From an uncultured Clostridia bacterium (GTDB lineage Bacteria; Bacillota; Clostridia; Oscillospirales; CAG-272): a DNA stretch of 21,180 nt. This document shows, in pieces, positions 6,129 through 12,061 of this stretch (its first letter is position 1; each line of letters opens with the position of its first letter). Location: assembly GCA_904501715.1 (NCBI GenBank), contig CAJGCD010000021.1, forward strand, positions 1 through 21,180, given 5' to 3'. The position numbers and the translations under genes were made by a program. The notes below the pieces were generated by a model that was not told where the DNA came from, did not search any database, and saw only the letters and a program-made list of their open reading frames with translations.

Positions 6129-6149
6129 ATTTTTGGTCGGAGTGACAGG
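6129..6149 (-). pseudogene. tRNA-Pro 3'-end fragment (acceptor stem and CCA)
   Basis: The 21 bases are identical to 6309-6329, the 3' end of the intact tRNA-Pro: on the minus strand, the end of the T-stem, the acceptor strand CACTCCG, discriminator A and encoded CCA. Right after the T-stem the match breaks off. The rest of the tRNA is absent, so this is a non-functional fragment, either half of a duplication or an old integration scar. Confidence 0.75.
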
Positions 6150-6272
6150 GTAACTTCGCTTCGCTCCGTGATACCCGCGCCTTACGCCTGACAAGCGAGC
6201 TTGTCGATCTTCAGGCGAGGTATGCGAACCTGCATTTTGCTCCGCAAAATAGGTTCAAATCGACACATCAAG
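6150..6272. repeat. Nested palindromes inserted in tRNA-like sequence
   Basis: The region is a string of hairpins: GACAAGC-ga-GCTTGTC nested inside CGCCTGA/TCAGGCG (about 6186-6217), ATACC/GGTAT outside that, and GAACCTgcATTTTGC-tcc-GCAAAATAGGTTC (about 6223-6254). The words GAACCTGC and AGGTTC look like T-arm pieces of the tRNA. It has no reading frame and no promoter that I can support. Confidence 0.55.
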
Positions 6273-6313
6273 CAAAAAAATCACAGACGAGGGCAAGCCT
6301 CATCTGTGATTTT
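6273..6313 (-). terminator. Terminator of tRNA-Pro
   Basis: On the minus strand the sequence directly after the tRNA CCA forms a stem (ATCACAGA...TCTGTGAT plus GAGG/CCTC, with one mismatch) and ends in a run of T (complement of aaaaaaa at 6274-6280). This is the normal place for a tRNA terminator. Confidence 0.8.
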
Positions 6314-6389
6314 TGGTCGGAGTGACAGGATTCGAACCTGCGGCATCGACGTCCCAAACGTCGCGCGCTACCAACTGCGCCACACCCCG
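6314..6389 (-). tRNA. tRNA-Pro(TGG)
   Basis: On the minus strand the 76 bases fold as a cloverleaf: acceptor CGGGGTG/CACTCCG with one G-U pair, D-loop with AGTTGGTAGC, anticodon stem CGACG/CGTCG with loop TTTGGGA (anticodon TGG, decoding proline CCN codons), T-arm GCAGG-TTCGAAT-CCTGT, discriminator A and encoded CCA at 6314-6316. The gene is intact, but its 5' half (6352-6393 with flank) is repeated at 6558-6599 next to the canonical promoter, so the working copy now lies 206 bases further from that promoter than expected. Confidence 0.95.
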
Positions 6390-6393
6390 AAAT
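6352..6393. repeat. 42-bp direct repeat, copy 1 (inside intact tRNA-Pro): att-like site
   Basis: Identical to 6558-6599. It covers the tRNA from the anticodon loop to its 5' end plus four flanking bases. Repeats that start in the anticodon loop or stem of a tRNA are typical attachment sites for tyrosine integrases. Confidence 0.8.
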
Positions 6394-6429
6394 GATGAAA
6401 TTATTCAATTTTTCACGGTTTTTCCGTAA

Positions 6430-6451
6430 GTGGTCAAACATGTGGTCAAAC
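6430..6451. repeat. Tandem GTGGTCAAAC direct repeat, possible integrase arm sites
   Basis: GTGGTCAAAC at 6430-6439 and 6442-6451, 12 bp apart, lies inside the 164-bp segment between the two att-like repeats. Short direct repeats near an element end resemble arm-type binding sites of tyrosine integrases. The inserted segment (6394-6557) has no gene that I can support; a weak minus-strand promoter (TATACT 6478-6483, TTACAA 6503-6508, 19-bp spacer) might help transcribe the displaced tRNA. Confidence 0.5.
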
Positions 6452-6557
6452 CGCTTTTCACAGCGATTTTGAAAGAGAGTATAGTGCCGAAAAAGTCAGT
6501 GTTTGTAAGGCTTTTTGGCGTTTTTCGGGATTTCATAATGAGGGGGCGGTGTCTTGC

Positions 6558-6595
6558 TCCCAAACGTCGCGCGCTACCAACTGCGCCACACCCCG
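6558..6595 (-). pseudogene. tRNA-Pro 5'-half fragment (acceptor to anticodon)
   Basis: The minus-strand sequence starts with CGGGGTGTGGCGC and runs through the D-arm to the anticodon loop (TGGGA), then diverges into unrelated sequence (GCAAGACACC on the minus strand). It cannot form a tRNA alone but is placed 24 or so bases after the start site of a consensus promoter, so a half-tRNA leader should be transcribed. Confidence 0.8.
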
Positions 6596-6599
6596 AAAT
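6558..6599. repeat. 42-bp direct repeat, copy 2: att-like site
   Basis: Exact copy of 6352-6393. This copy retains the original upstream flank and promoter of the tRNA gene, so it marks the ancestral 5' end of the locus. Confidence 0.8.
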
Positions 6600-6625
6600 A
6601 TTCAATAAACTCACAGCACCTAAGT

Positions 6626-6654
6626 ATTATAGCAGATTTATTGAGATATGTCAA
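6626..6654 (-). promoter_or_regulatory. Consensus promoter of the tRNA-Pro locus
   Basis: On the minus strand: TTGACA (6649-6654), 17-bp spacer, TATAAT (6626-6631). Both hexamers are perfect, as is usual for stable RNA genes. The predicted start near 6619 lies about 24 bases before the 5'-half fragment and about 230 bases before the intact tRNA. Confidence 0.85.
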
Positions 6655-6676
6655 GTGAATTTTACTCTATATAACA

Positions 6677-6705
6677 TAAAAAGCCGAGAAATTTCTCGGC
6701 TTTTA
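6677..6705 (-). terminator. Terminator of ddl
   Basis: AAAAGCCGAGAA-att-TCTCGGCTTTT is a near-perfect palindrome with A/T runs on both sides. On the minus strand it lies just past the ddl stop codon and ends in TTTTTATG. It can work in both directions. Confidence 0.85.
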
Positions 6706-6714
6706 TTCTTAAAT

Positions 6715-7776
6715 TCAGTTACGCTTATTTTTGTTATAAGCCATCAATGACAATTTTTCGCAAAGGGTATCGTAATCTATGCCTACGGCAGCCGCTTCCT
6801 GGGGCATAAGACTGGTAGGGGTCATACCGGGGAGAGTGTTCGCCTCAAGACACCAGAAGTTACCGTCCTTGTCGAGTATGTAATCTATTCTGGCATAGTC
6901 CCCAAGACATAGCGCTGTGAAGCAGGCTTCTGTTATGCTGTCCAGCTTTGTTCTTATATTTTCTTTAAGGGAAGCGGGGCATATTTCCTCGGTAGCGTTT
7001 GCCACATATTTGTTCGCATAATCGTAAAATCCGCATCTTGGAATTATCTCAACGGGAGGGAGCGCCTTGCCGTCTATAAACGCCTGAGTAAGCTCCCGAC
7101 CGAATATTCTTTTTTCCACAAGCACCTCTGCTTCATAATCCGCGGCAGCCTTTAACGCCTGAGTAAGCTCTGTGATATTATCTGCCATTGATACTCCCAC
7201 GCTGGAGCCGCAGGAGCAGGGCTTGACTATGCAGGGAAATCCTATTTTATCGGCGATTTCATTTATGCTGTAATCCTTGTCAGAGGTATCTACCTTTACC
7301 CAATCGGGAGTCATGACACCGCTCTGCCTCATAAGCTTTTTGGCTATATCCTTATTCATGGCAAGCAAGCTTCCGATGTATCCGCTTCCCGTGTATTTTA
7401 TGCCGAAAACGTCAAGTGTTGCCTGAAGCTGACCGTTTTCTCCCATATCTCCGTGGAGTGCGAGAAAGACCACGTCGGCGAGCTTACAAAGAGTAAGCAC
7501 GTTTGGACCGATAAGCTCGCATCTGTTTTTGTTAGCTCGGCGTATTTTTTCAAGCTCATCAGCCGATGGCGCGGTTGAACCTACGCACCTCGTATCCTCT
7601 CCCACATTAGTGAATAGCGACAGGGGAGAATCACCTATATTTTCTATTCCTTCATAAACGTCTATCATAAGCACGCTGTGTCCTTTTCTTCGGAGAGCTG
7701 CCGAAATCAGACTTCCCGACGAAAGAGACACGTTGCGTTCAGGCGAGAGCCCGCCTGCGAGAACAACAATATTCAA
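6715..7776 (-). CDS. ddl: D-alanine--D-alanine ligase
   Basis: A 353-residue ATP-grasp enzyme that joins two D-alanines for the peptidoglycan stem peptide in the cytoplasm. Visible features: the N-terminal LAGGLSPERNVSLSSG with the substrate-binding Glu13; LALHGDMGENG at 106-115; the ATP-binding KPCSCGSSVGVS loop at 185-196; metal/ATP residues in ARIDY (295-299) and EANTLPGMTPTSL (311-323). Length is within the family range. The start codon is TTG at 7774-7776, nine bases after an excellent AAAGGAG; no ATG is better placed. It follows prmC in the same direction with a 36-base gap, so the two are probably one operon. The residue that separates D-Ala from D-lactate ligases was not checked. Confidence 0.95.
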   Translation of the reverse strand: MNIVVLAGGLSPERNVSLSSGSLISAALRRKGHSVLMIDVYEGIENIGDSPLSLFTNVGEDTRCVGSTAPSADELEKIRRANKNRCELIGPNVLTLCKLADVVFLALHGDMGENGQLQATLDVFGIKYTGSGYIGSLLAMNKDIAKKLMRQSGVMTPDWVKVDTSDKDYSINEIADKIGFPCIVKPCSCGSSVGVSMADNITELTQALKAAADYEAEVLVEKRIFGRELTQAFIDGKALPPVEIIPRCGFYDYANKYVANATEEICPASLKENIRTKLDSITEACFTALCLGDYARIDYILDKDGNFWCLEANTLPGMTPTSLMPQEAAAVGIDYDTLCEKLSLMAYNKNKRN

Positions 7777-7812
7777 AACAGTTATCTCCTTTGCAATCCA
7801 AATGTAAGATAA

Positions 7813-8688
7813 TTATATTCCTATGCTCGTCGCAATATCCTTGGAGGGATTACCATCTGCCTTAGAGGGGCAAAATTTAAGATAGGCAACGCGGTCATTT
7901 CCACCGTAATCCTTGAATATCTCACAGCGCATTCCAGCGCTTGCGGCAATTGCGGCTACCGACTTCGCTTGGTCGCATCCTATTTCGAGAAGCATTATTC
8001 CGTCCTTGCTCAGGTACGCACCGTATTGAGAGATTATCACGCGATAAAAATCCAGACCGTCATCTCCGCCGTCAAGAGCCGCCTCGGGCTCGAAGGAAAG
8101 CTCCTCGTCAAGAAGAGGTATTTGGTGAGTTTCTATGTAAGGCGGATTTGACAGTATGCAATCAAAGGTTCCAAGACCATTCATAAATTCGGGAGAAAGC
8201 ACGTCCTGCTCAAGGAAGCCCATTCTATCTCCCACGCCGTTAAGCTCGGCGTTTTCTCGGGCGACCTCAAGAGTCGCGGGGAAAAGGTCAACCGCCACGG
8301 CGCGGCAGTCCTTGCGTGCGGCAAGGGTGGAGATGGCAACGCATCCGCTGCCTGTGCACAAATCTATTATCCTCGCGTTGTCGGGGATAAGCCTTATTGC
8401 AAGCTCTACAAGCTTTTCGGTGTCCTGACGGGGAATAAGAGTATTTTCGTTTACCCTGTAAGTCTCGTTGCAGAAATCCCAATATCCGAGAATATACTGG
8501 AGAGGATAGTGCTCACAGCGTTTTTTTACCGCGGCTTCAAGCTCGGGACTTTGAAAATCCTCATCATGCTTCAGCAGAAGGTCGGCTTTATTTATATTGC
8601 AAAAGCGGCATATAAGCATAGATGCCTCGCCGCGGTTATTTTCAATTTCAGCGCCCGCAAGAGCGTTACATATCTCGTTATATGTCAT
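7813..8688 (-). CDS. prmC: Peptide chain release factor N5-glutamine methyltransferase
   Basis: A 291-residue SAM-dependent enzyme that methylates the Gln of the GGQ motif of release factors RF1/RF2, improving translation termination. The substrate-binding PRQDTE is at 86-91, the SAM-binding DLCTGSGC at 109-116, and the NPPY catalytic motif at 181-184, with an N-terminal helical domain (1-75). I start the gene at the ATG at 8686-8688 because GGAGG lies five bases upstream; an in-frame TTG nine codons earlier has no such site. An extended -10 (TGTTATAAT, TATAAT at 8719-8724 on the minus strand) lies 31 bases upstream. The prmC-ddl pairing is not functionally obvious. Confidence 0.94.
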   Translation of the reverse strand: MTYNEICNALAGAEIENNRGEASMLICRFCNINKADLLLKHDEDFQSPELEAAVKKRCEHYPLQYILGYWDFCNETYRVNENTLIPRQDTEKLVELAIRLIPDNARIIDLCTGSGCVAISTLAARKDCRAVAVDLFPATLEVARENAELNGVGDRMGFLEQDVLSPEFMNGLGTFDCILSNPPYIETHQIPLLDEELSFEPEAALDGGDDGLDFYRVIISQYGAYLSKDGIMLLEIGCDQAKSVAAIAASAGMRCEIFKDYGGNDRVAYLKFCPSKADGNPSKDIATSIGI

Positions 8689-8718
8689 ATTGCCTCCGAA
8701 AAAGATATTACCCAATAT

Positions 8719-8727
8719 ATTATAACA
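8719..8727 (-). promoter_or_regulatory. Extended -10 promoter of prmC-ddl
   Basis: On the minus strand TGTTATAAT gives a TGn-extended TATAAT. The hexamer 17 bases upstream (TTTCAT) is a poor -35, so the promoter depends on the extended -10. Confidence 0.6.
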
Positions 8728-8869
8728 GATTTTTTGTTTTTATGAAAGTACTATACGAAAAAAATTTCACTTTTTTTACTTGCTTGCGGATTTACTCTCC
8801 GCTTTTTCGACAATAAATTTGACTTGCAAAAAATAAATATGAATAAATTGAAAAAAATAAAAAATTTTA

Positions 8870-8897
8870 TTGCATTTTTTCAAAAATATGATATACT
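8870..8897 (+). promoter_or_regulatory. Promoter of the small acidic membrane protein
   Basis: TTGCAT (8870-8875), 16-bp spacer, TATACT (8892-8897) with TG at 8889-8890. The preceding divergent intergenic region (8750-8869) is very AT-rich. It contains a small GCGGA/TCCGC hairpin with a T run at 8786-8807, and nothing else that I can assign. Confidence 0.65.
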
Positions 8898-8967
8898 ATA
8901 CTTAAGAAGTGTATTCTTTGCGAAGATAAAGAAAACTCATAAGTAAATATAAAAGGGAGGAACGAAT

Positions 8968-9207
8968 ATGTTTAGCTTTTTCAAGAAAAAGAAGACCAAT
9001 TACGGTAAGATCATTGCTATAACAGTTGCTGTTGTTGCTGCTGCAAGCGCAATCGCTTTTGTTGTTTACAAGCTGATCAAGAAGTACACTGAGGATCTCG
9101 TATACGATTGCGACGATCTTCTTGACGAGTGCGACGATTGCGACCTCGTTATCGATGACGGTGAGGACGCTGAAGAGCTTGAGGCTGCTGTTGAGGCTGC
9201 TGAGTAA
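8968..9207 (+). CDS. Small single-pass membrane protein with acidic, cysteine-containing tail
   Basis: A 79-residue protein that I cannot assign to a named family. Residues 1-13 are basic (MFSFFKKKKTNYGK), 14-34 are one hydrophobic helix rich in Ala and Val, 35-39 are basic again (KLIKK), and 45-79 are strongly acidic (DCDDLLDECDDCDLVIDDGE) with Cys48, Cys55 and Cys58. The positive-inside rule is ambiguous because both flanks are basic. The acidic/Cys tail could bind metal ions or a partner; this is speculation. Expression signals are good: GGGAGG before the ATG, a promoter at 8870 and a terminator at 9218. Regular codon use supports a real gene. Confidence 0.8.
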   Translation: MFSFFKKKKTNYGKIIAITVAVVAAASAIAFVVYKLIKKYTEDLVYDCDDLLDECDDCDLVIDDGEDAEELEAAVEAAE

Positions 9208-9217
9208 TCTCGTATGC

Positions 9218-9257
9218 AAAAAGGCTATCGCGTCTGCGGTAGCCTTTTAATTTTTCT
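9218..9257 (+). terminator. Terminator between the small membrane protein and mnmE
   Basis: AAAAGGCTATCGC-gtct-GCGGTAGCCTTTT forms a 13-bp stem with one G-U pair, followed by aattttt. I see no promoter between it and mnmE, so read-through probably supplies mnmE. Confidence 0.8.
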
Positions 9258-9271
9258 ATGAAGGTGACGCT

Positions 9272-10657
9272 ATGAATTTGTTAGACACGATTGCTGCCGT
9301 TTCCACTCCTTACGGTAAGGGCGGAGTTGCTATGATACGTATATCGGGAGCGGACGCGATAAATATATCGGACAGAGTTTTTCGCCCTGCTTCTAAGAAA
9401 AGACTGTCCGAGCTTTCTCACGGGAAAATGGTGTACGGAGAGATATTTATGCCCGATGGGGAAGATAACAGCGTGGATGACGGAATGGCAGTGGTATTCC
9501 GAGCCCCCCATTCATTTACAGGGGAGGATACGGTAGAAATAACCTGCCACGGGGGAATACTCGTTACCCGAAGGGTGCTGTCGGCTGTTCTTCTGGCGGG
9601 CGCGCGTGCGGCTGAGGCGGGAGAATTTACCCGCAGGGCTTTTGTGCACGGCAAGATGAAGCTTACGGAGGCAGAGGCACTTGGTTCATTGCTTGAAGCA
9701 AAAAGCGAGAGTCAGCTTACACTTGCCCGAAGCGGAATGAGAGGCAGACTTTCAGATAAGATGGACGAGCTTTACGGTGCGCTTCTGCGAGTTCTCAGTA
9801 GCATATACGCGGTGATAGATTTTCCCGAGGAGGACCTATCGGATATGAGCCGCGATGAGATGATTGGAGAATTGCAAGGCGTACTTATTGAGATAAACAA
9901 GCTTTCGGCGACCTACGGAACGGGAAGAGCGGTGAACGAGGGAATACCTACTGTTATCTGTGGAAGAACAAACGCGGGAAAAAGCTCGGTATACAATCGC
10001 ATACTCGGATACGACGCGGCGATTGTTACGGATATAGAGGGAACTACCCGCGACGTGCTTCGTGAGGCGGCGGTTATGGGAAAGGCAACGCTTTTGCTTT
10101 GCGATACCGCGGGCTTACGTGAAACCGAAGACAAGGTGGAAAGCATAGGAATAGAGCGTTCATTGCGCGAAATCAGCGAGGCTGGCTTGATACTTGCGGT
10201 GTTTGACGGCTCAAGAGAGCCGCTTCCAGAGGATTTCGCTCTCGCGGACAGGATAAAGCAGATGGATGTTCCCTGTATAGCCTTGATAAACAAATCGGAT
10301 GTGGGTGTGAGTGATATGTCAGCCTTGTGTGAGGGATTTCACCGTGTAATACAGGTCTCAGCGCTGACGGGAGAGGGCTTTGACGCTCTCCAAGAAGCCG
10401 TAGAGGAAATGTTTATCGACGGAGAGATAGATATGGCAAACGATGCTGTGGTTACAGGTGCAAGACAGTATGCATCATTAAGGTCGGCGAGTGACATTTT
10501 AGAGCGTACTATCCGTGATATGAATATGGGTATGTCGCTTGATGCCTGCTGTGTAGGAGTGGAGTGCGCTATGTCAGCCCTCGGTGAGGTGGACGGAAGA
10601 GAAATAGGCGAAGAAATAGTTTCCGAGATATTTTCAAGATTTTGTGTGGGTAAATAA
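9272..10657 (+). CDS. mnmE: tRNA uridine-5-carboxymethylaminomethyl(34) synthesis GTPase
   Basis: A 461-residue protein that, with MnmG (not in this window), modifies the wobble uridine of tRNAs reading two-codon sets. Domains in order: N-terminal formyl-THF-binding domain (1-120, starting NLLDTIAAVSTPYGKGGVAM); helical domain; inserted G domain with P-loop GRTNAGKSS at 231-239, switch EGTTRD at 256-261, DTAG at 278-281 and NKSD at 340-343; the C-terminal helical end finishes with FCVGK, carrying the invariant Cys458. It is full length with all key motifs. The ATG follows AAGGTGAC. It often stands near the origin with rnpA/yidC/jag in Firmicutes, which is not the case here. Confidence 0.97.
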   Translation: MNLLDTIAAVSTPYGKGGVAMIRISGADAINISDRVFRPASKKRLSELSHGKMVYGEIFMPDGEDNSVDDGMAVVFRAPHSFTGEDTVEITCHGGILVTRRVLSAVLLAGARAAEAGEFTRRAFVHGKMKLTEAEALGSLLEAKSESQLTLARSGMRGRLSDKMDELYGALLRVLSSIYAVIDFPEEDLSDMSRDEMIGELQGVLIEINKLSATYGTGRAVNEGIPTVICGRTNAGKSSVYNRILGYDAAIVTDIEGTTRDVLREAAVMGKATLLLCDTAGLRETEDKVESIGIERSLREISEAGLILAVFDGSREPLPEDFALADRIKQMDVPCIALINKSDVGVSDMSALCEGFHRVIQVSALTGEGFDALQEAVEEMFIDGEIDMANDAVVTGARQYASLRSASDILERTIRDMNMGMSLDACCVGVECAMSALGEVDGREIGEEIVSEIFSRFCVGK

Positions 10658-10698
10658 AAACAGAGCTGCCGCGCTTATAGCGCGGCAGCTCTGTTTTT
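10656..10698. terminator. Strong bidirectional terminator between mnmE and the XRE regulator
   Basis: AAAAACAGAGCTGCCGCGC-ttata-GCGCGGCAGCTCTGTTTTT is a perfect palindrome with a stem of 19 bp and T runs on both strands. It ends mnmE (plus) and the regulator at 10704 (minus). Confidence 0.92.
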
Positions 10699-10703
10699 CC
10701 ATG

Positions 10704-10910
10704 TCAATTATCAGGCGTATATTCTATAATATCGCACAGTTCACAGTGCAGGGCGTTACATATTCTATCCAATACGTAGCTGTCATAGCGAACAACTTTG
10801 TTTTTGTAGTAGTTATCTATGATAGGAAAAGTAATTCCGGATTTTTTTGACAGCTCATATCTTGTTATGTTGTTTTCGTTTAAATAACGGTCAAGTGTTA
10901 ATTTTATCAA
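10704..10910 (-). CDS. Small XRE-family helix-turn-helix regulator
   Basis: A 68-residue Cro/CI-type DNA-binding protein consisting of the HTH domain only. The helix-turn-helix spans about residues 16-38 (TRYELSKKSGITFPIIDNYY), followed by KNKVVRYDSYVLDRICNALH and the conserved CELCDIIEY end of this Firmicutes subgroup. I start at the TTG at 10908-10910, seven bases after AGAGGTG; a GTG three codons upstream would overlap its own ribosome binding site. It has its own promoter (TTGTCA-17-TAGAAT on the minus strand, -10 at 10935-10940, -35 at 10958-10963) directly overlapping the promoter of the divergent SLOG gene, so it probably represses both. No effector domain. Confidence 0.85.
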   Translation of the reverse strand: MIKLTLDRYLNENNITRYELSKKSGITFPIIDNYYKNKVVRYDSYVLDRICNALHCELCDIIEYTPDN

Positions 10911-10934
10911 CGATATCACCTCTTTCCAATATAT

Positions 10935-10985
10935 ATTCTAATATTTATATAGCCTATTGACAATTCTATTGATTAAGTATATGAT
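10935..10985. promoter_or_regulatory. Back-to-back promoters with a shared palindromic -35 (probable operator)
   Basis: Plus strand: TTGACA (10957-10962), 17 bp, TATGAT (10980-10985), reading toward the SLOG gene. Minus strand: TTGTCA (10958-10963), 17 bp, TAGAAT (10935-10940), reading toward the XRE gene. The two -35 hexamers overlap in ATTGACAAT (10956-10964), symmetrical around its centre, with CAAT/ATTG repeated just to the right (10961-10972). One bound repressor dimer could block both promoters. Confidence 0.7.
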
Positions 10986-11015
10986 TATATAAATATATAA
11001 AAAGAGGTACGAATA

Positions 11016-11345
11016 ATGAAGCTTTTAATAGTTGGGTCGAGAAGTATAACCGATTTTGATTTGTCACCGTATATCCCGCAAGATACCGAGCTTATAATTT
11101 CGGGCGGGGCAGGGGGAATTGATACGATTGCTGAAAAATATGCTGATGAGCACAGAATGTCAAAGCTGATACTTCGCGCTCAGTACGGACTTTATAAAAG
11201 GGGCGCGCCCCTGAAGCGTAACGACAAAATGGTGGATATTGCCGACAAGGTGTTGGTAGTGTGGGACGGGATATCTAAAGGGACTAAGCATACCATAGAA
11301 TACGCCAGAAAGAATAACAAGGAAACTGTTGTAGTAATAGTATAA
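11016..11345 (+). CDS. SLOG/DprA-like Rossmann nucleotide-binding protein (YspA/DUF2493-like)
   Basis: A 109-residue single-domain protein. The glycine-rich start LLIVGSRS (3-10), IISGGAGGIDTIAE (27-40), the RND element at 68-70 and VVWDGISKGTKHTIEYA (81-97) match the SLOG superfamily, which binds nucleotides or nucleotide-derived ligands and is known as sensor domains in some defence and stress systems. No catalytic partner domain is attached. AAGAGG precedes the ATG. It is divergent to, and shares an operator-like region with, an XRE regulator, and both genes are enclosed by strong terminators, so they form a self-contained two-gene unit. A cytokinin-phosphoribohydrolase-like (LOG) activity is not supported, as the PGGxGTxxE motif is absent. 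Confidence 0.82.
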   Translation: MKLLIVGSRSITDFDLSPYIPQDTELIISGGAGGIDTIAEKYADEHRMSKLILRAQYGLYKRGAPLKRNDKMVDIADKVLVVWDGISKGTKHTIEYARKNNKETVVVIV

Positions 11346-11351
11346 AGAGAA

Positions 11352-11383
11352 GCTGTTGCAAAAAATCTGCAACAGCCTTTTCT
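11352..11383. terminator. Terminator between the SLOG gene and the helical protein gene
   Basis: GCTGTTGCA-aaaaatc-TGCAACAGC followed by CTTTTCTT. Lying between convergent genes, it probably serves the plus-strand SLOG gene and, less well, the minus-strand gene ending at 11383. Confidence 0.8.
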
Positions 11384-11835
11384 TATAAAAACTTCTTAAG
11401 TCTTTCTATACTTTCTTCTTCGTATCTTACGGTCTCTCGAGCGAGAGCGAGAGCTTCCTCGGAGCAAGCTGTGTTCTCATACTCGCGGATAAGCTTTGTG
11501 GTGTCGGTGACGCCCATAGTAGCACCCTGTATCATCATATCCGCTATATGACTGGTGGTCGAATCCATCATTGTGTTCATCTCTATTCCCATTTTGGTCA
11601 TAGCCTTTGCCATAAAGCTTTCTTCCTTGGGCTCGTCACCCGCCTTGAAGAGAATATCACGTATGCTCGTGGCAAATTTTTCATATCGCTCCAGCTCCGC
11701 TGTCATTTCCTCACGCATACCCTTGTCCTTGACCTTGGGCATAAGGTCTATGATGGAATCGGCTCCCATCTTTACGTTTTTGTATAGAGAATCAAGAAAT
11801 TTTTTGGTTACCGTTTTTGAATTTTGCTCGGACAT
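11383..11835 (-). CDS. Uncharacterised helical-bundle protein (ferritin-like/DUF2383-like)
   Basis: A 150-residue, almost wholly helical soluble protein. It has no signal peptide or membrane segment. Repeated heptad-like patterns (KFLDSLYKNVKMGADSIIDL, EMTAELERYEKFATSIRDIL, ETVRYEEESIERLKKFL) and the central MIQGATMGVTDTTKLIREYE suggest a four-helix bundle like the ferritin-like proteins of spore-forming Firmicutes, but the paired ExxH metal ligands of a true ferritin are not seen. The ATG at 11833-11835 has AAGGAG five bases upstream. I recall related proteins in other Clostridia; function is unknown. Confidence 0.8.
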   Translation of the reverse strand: MSEQNSKTVTKKFLDSLYKNVKMGADSIIDLMPKVKDKGMREEMTAELERYEKFATSIRDILFKAGDEPKEESFMAKAMTKMGIEMNTMMDSTTSHIADMMIQGATMGVTDTTKLIREYENTACSEEALALARETVRYEEESIERLKKFL

Positions 11836-11902
11836 AATAGCTCCTTACTTATATTTCTTTTTTTAAAGTTTGCCCCAAAGGAACAGGACTATTCAAAAAA
11901 GG

Positions 11903-11931
11903 TTGAAAAAAGTTTTGAAATGTGGTATAAT
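11903..11931 (+). promoter_or_regulatory. Promoter of the DUF4317 gene
   Basis: TTGAAA (11903-11908), 17-bp spacer, TATAAT (11926-11931) with TG at 11923-11924. The roughly 124-nt leader begins with a CACGCTC/GAGCGT-GTG hairpin (about 11939-11957) and has no recognised riboswitch. Confidence 0.78.
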
Positions 11932-12061
11932 CAAAGTCACGCTCAAGAGCGTAGTGTGAAGAATACAGCTAAGACTATTAATTTGAGTTTTTTGGGAAAT
12001 GCTAAGTGTGAGTATTTGTGACCTGAATAAATATATGGAAAATGTAAATAAGGAGTAAAAA

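Noticed and set aside
6201..6395. Reading frame ending in SDRIRTCGIDVPNVARYQLR
   Set aside because: This is the antisense translation of tRNA-Pro, a well-known spurious ORF type.
6405..6750. Frames of 69 and 106 codons on opposite strands next to the tRNA fragment
   Set aside because: They run through the half-tRNA, promoter and terminator of the locus and lack ribosome binding sites.
8689..8715. Nine-codon extension of PrmC starting at TTG
   Set aside because: No ribosome binding site before the TTG, while GGAGG stands at the right distance before the ATG at 8688.
8786..8807. GCGGA/TCCGC hairpin with T run in the prmC upstream region
   Set aside because: Looks like a plus-strand terminator, but no plus-strand gene precedes it; too short to call with confidence.
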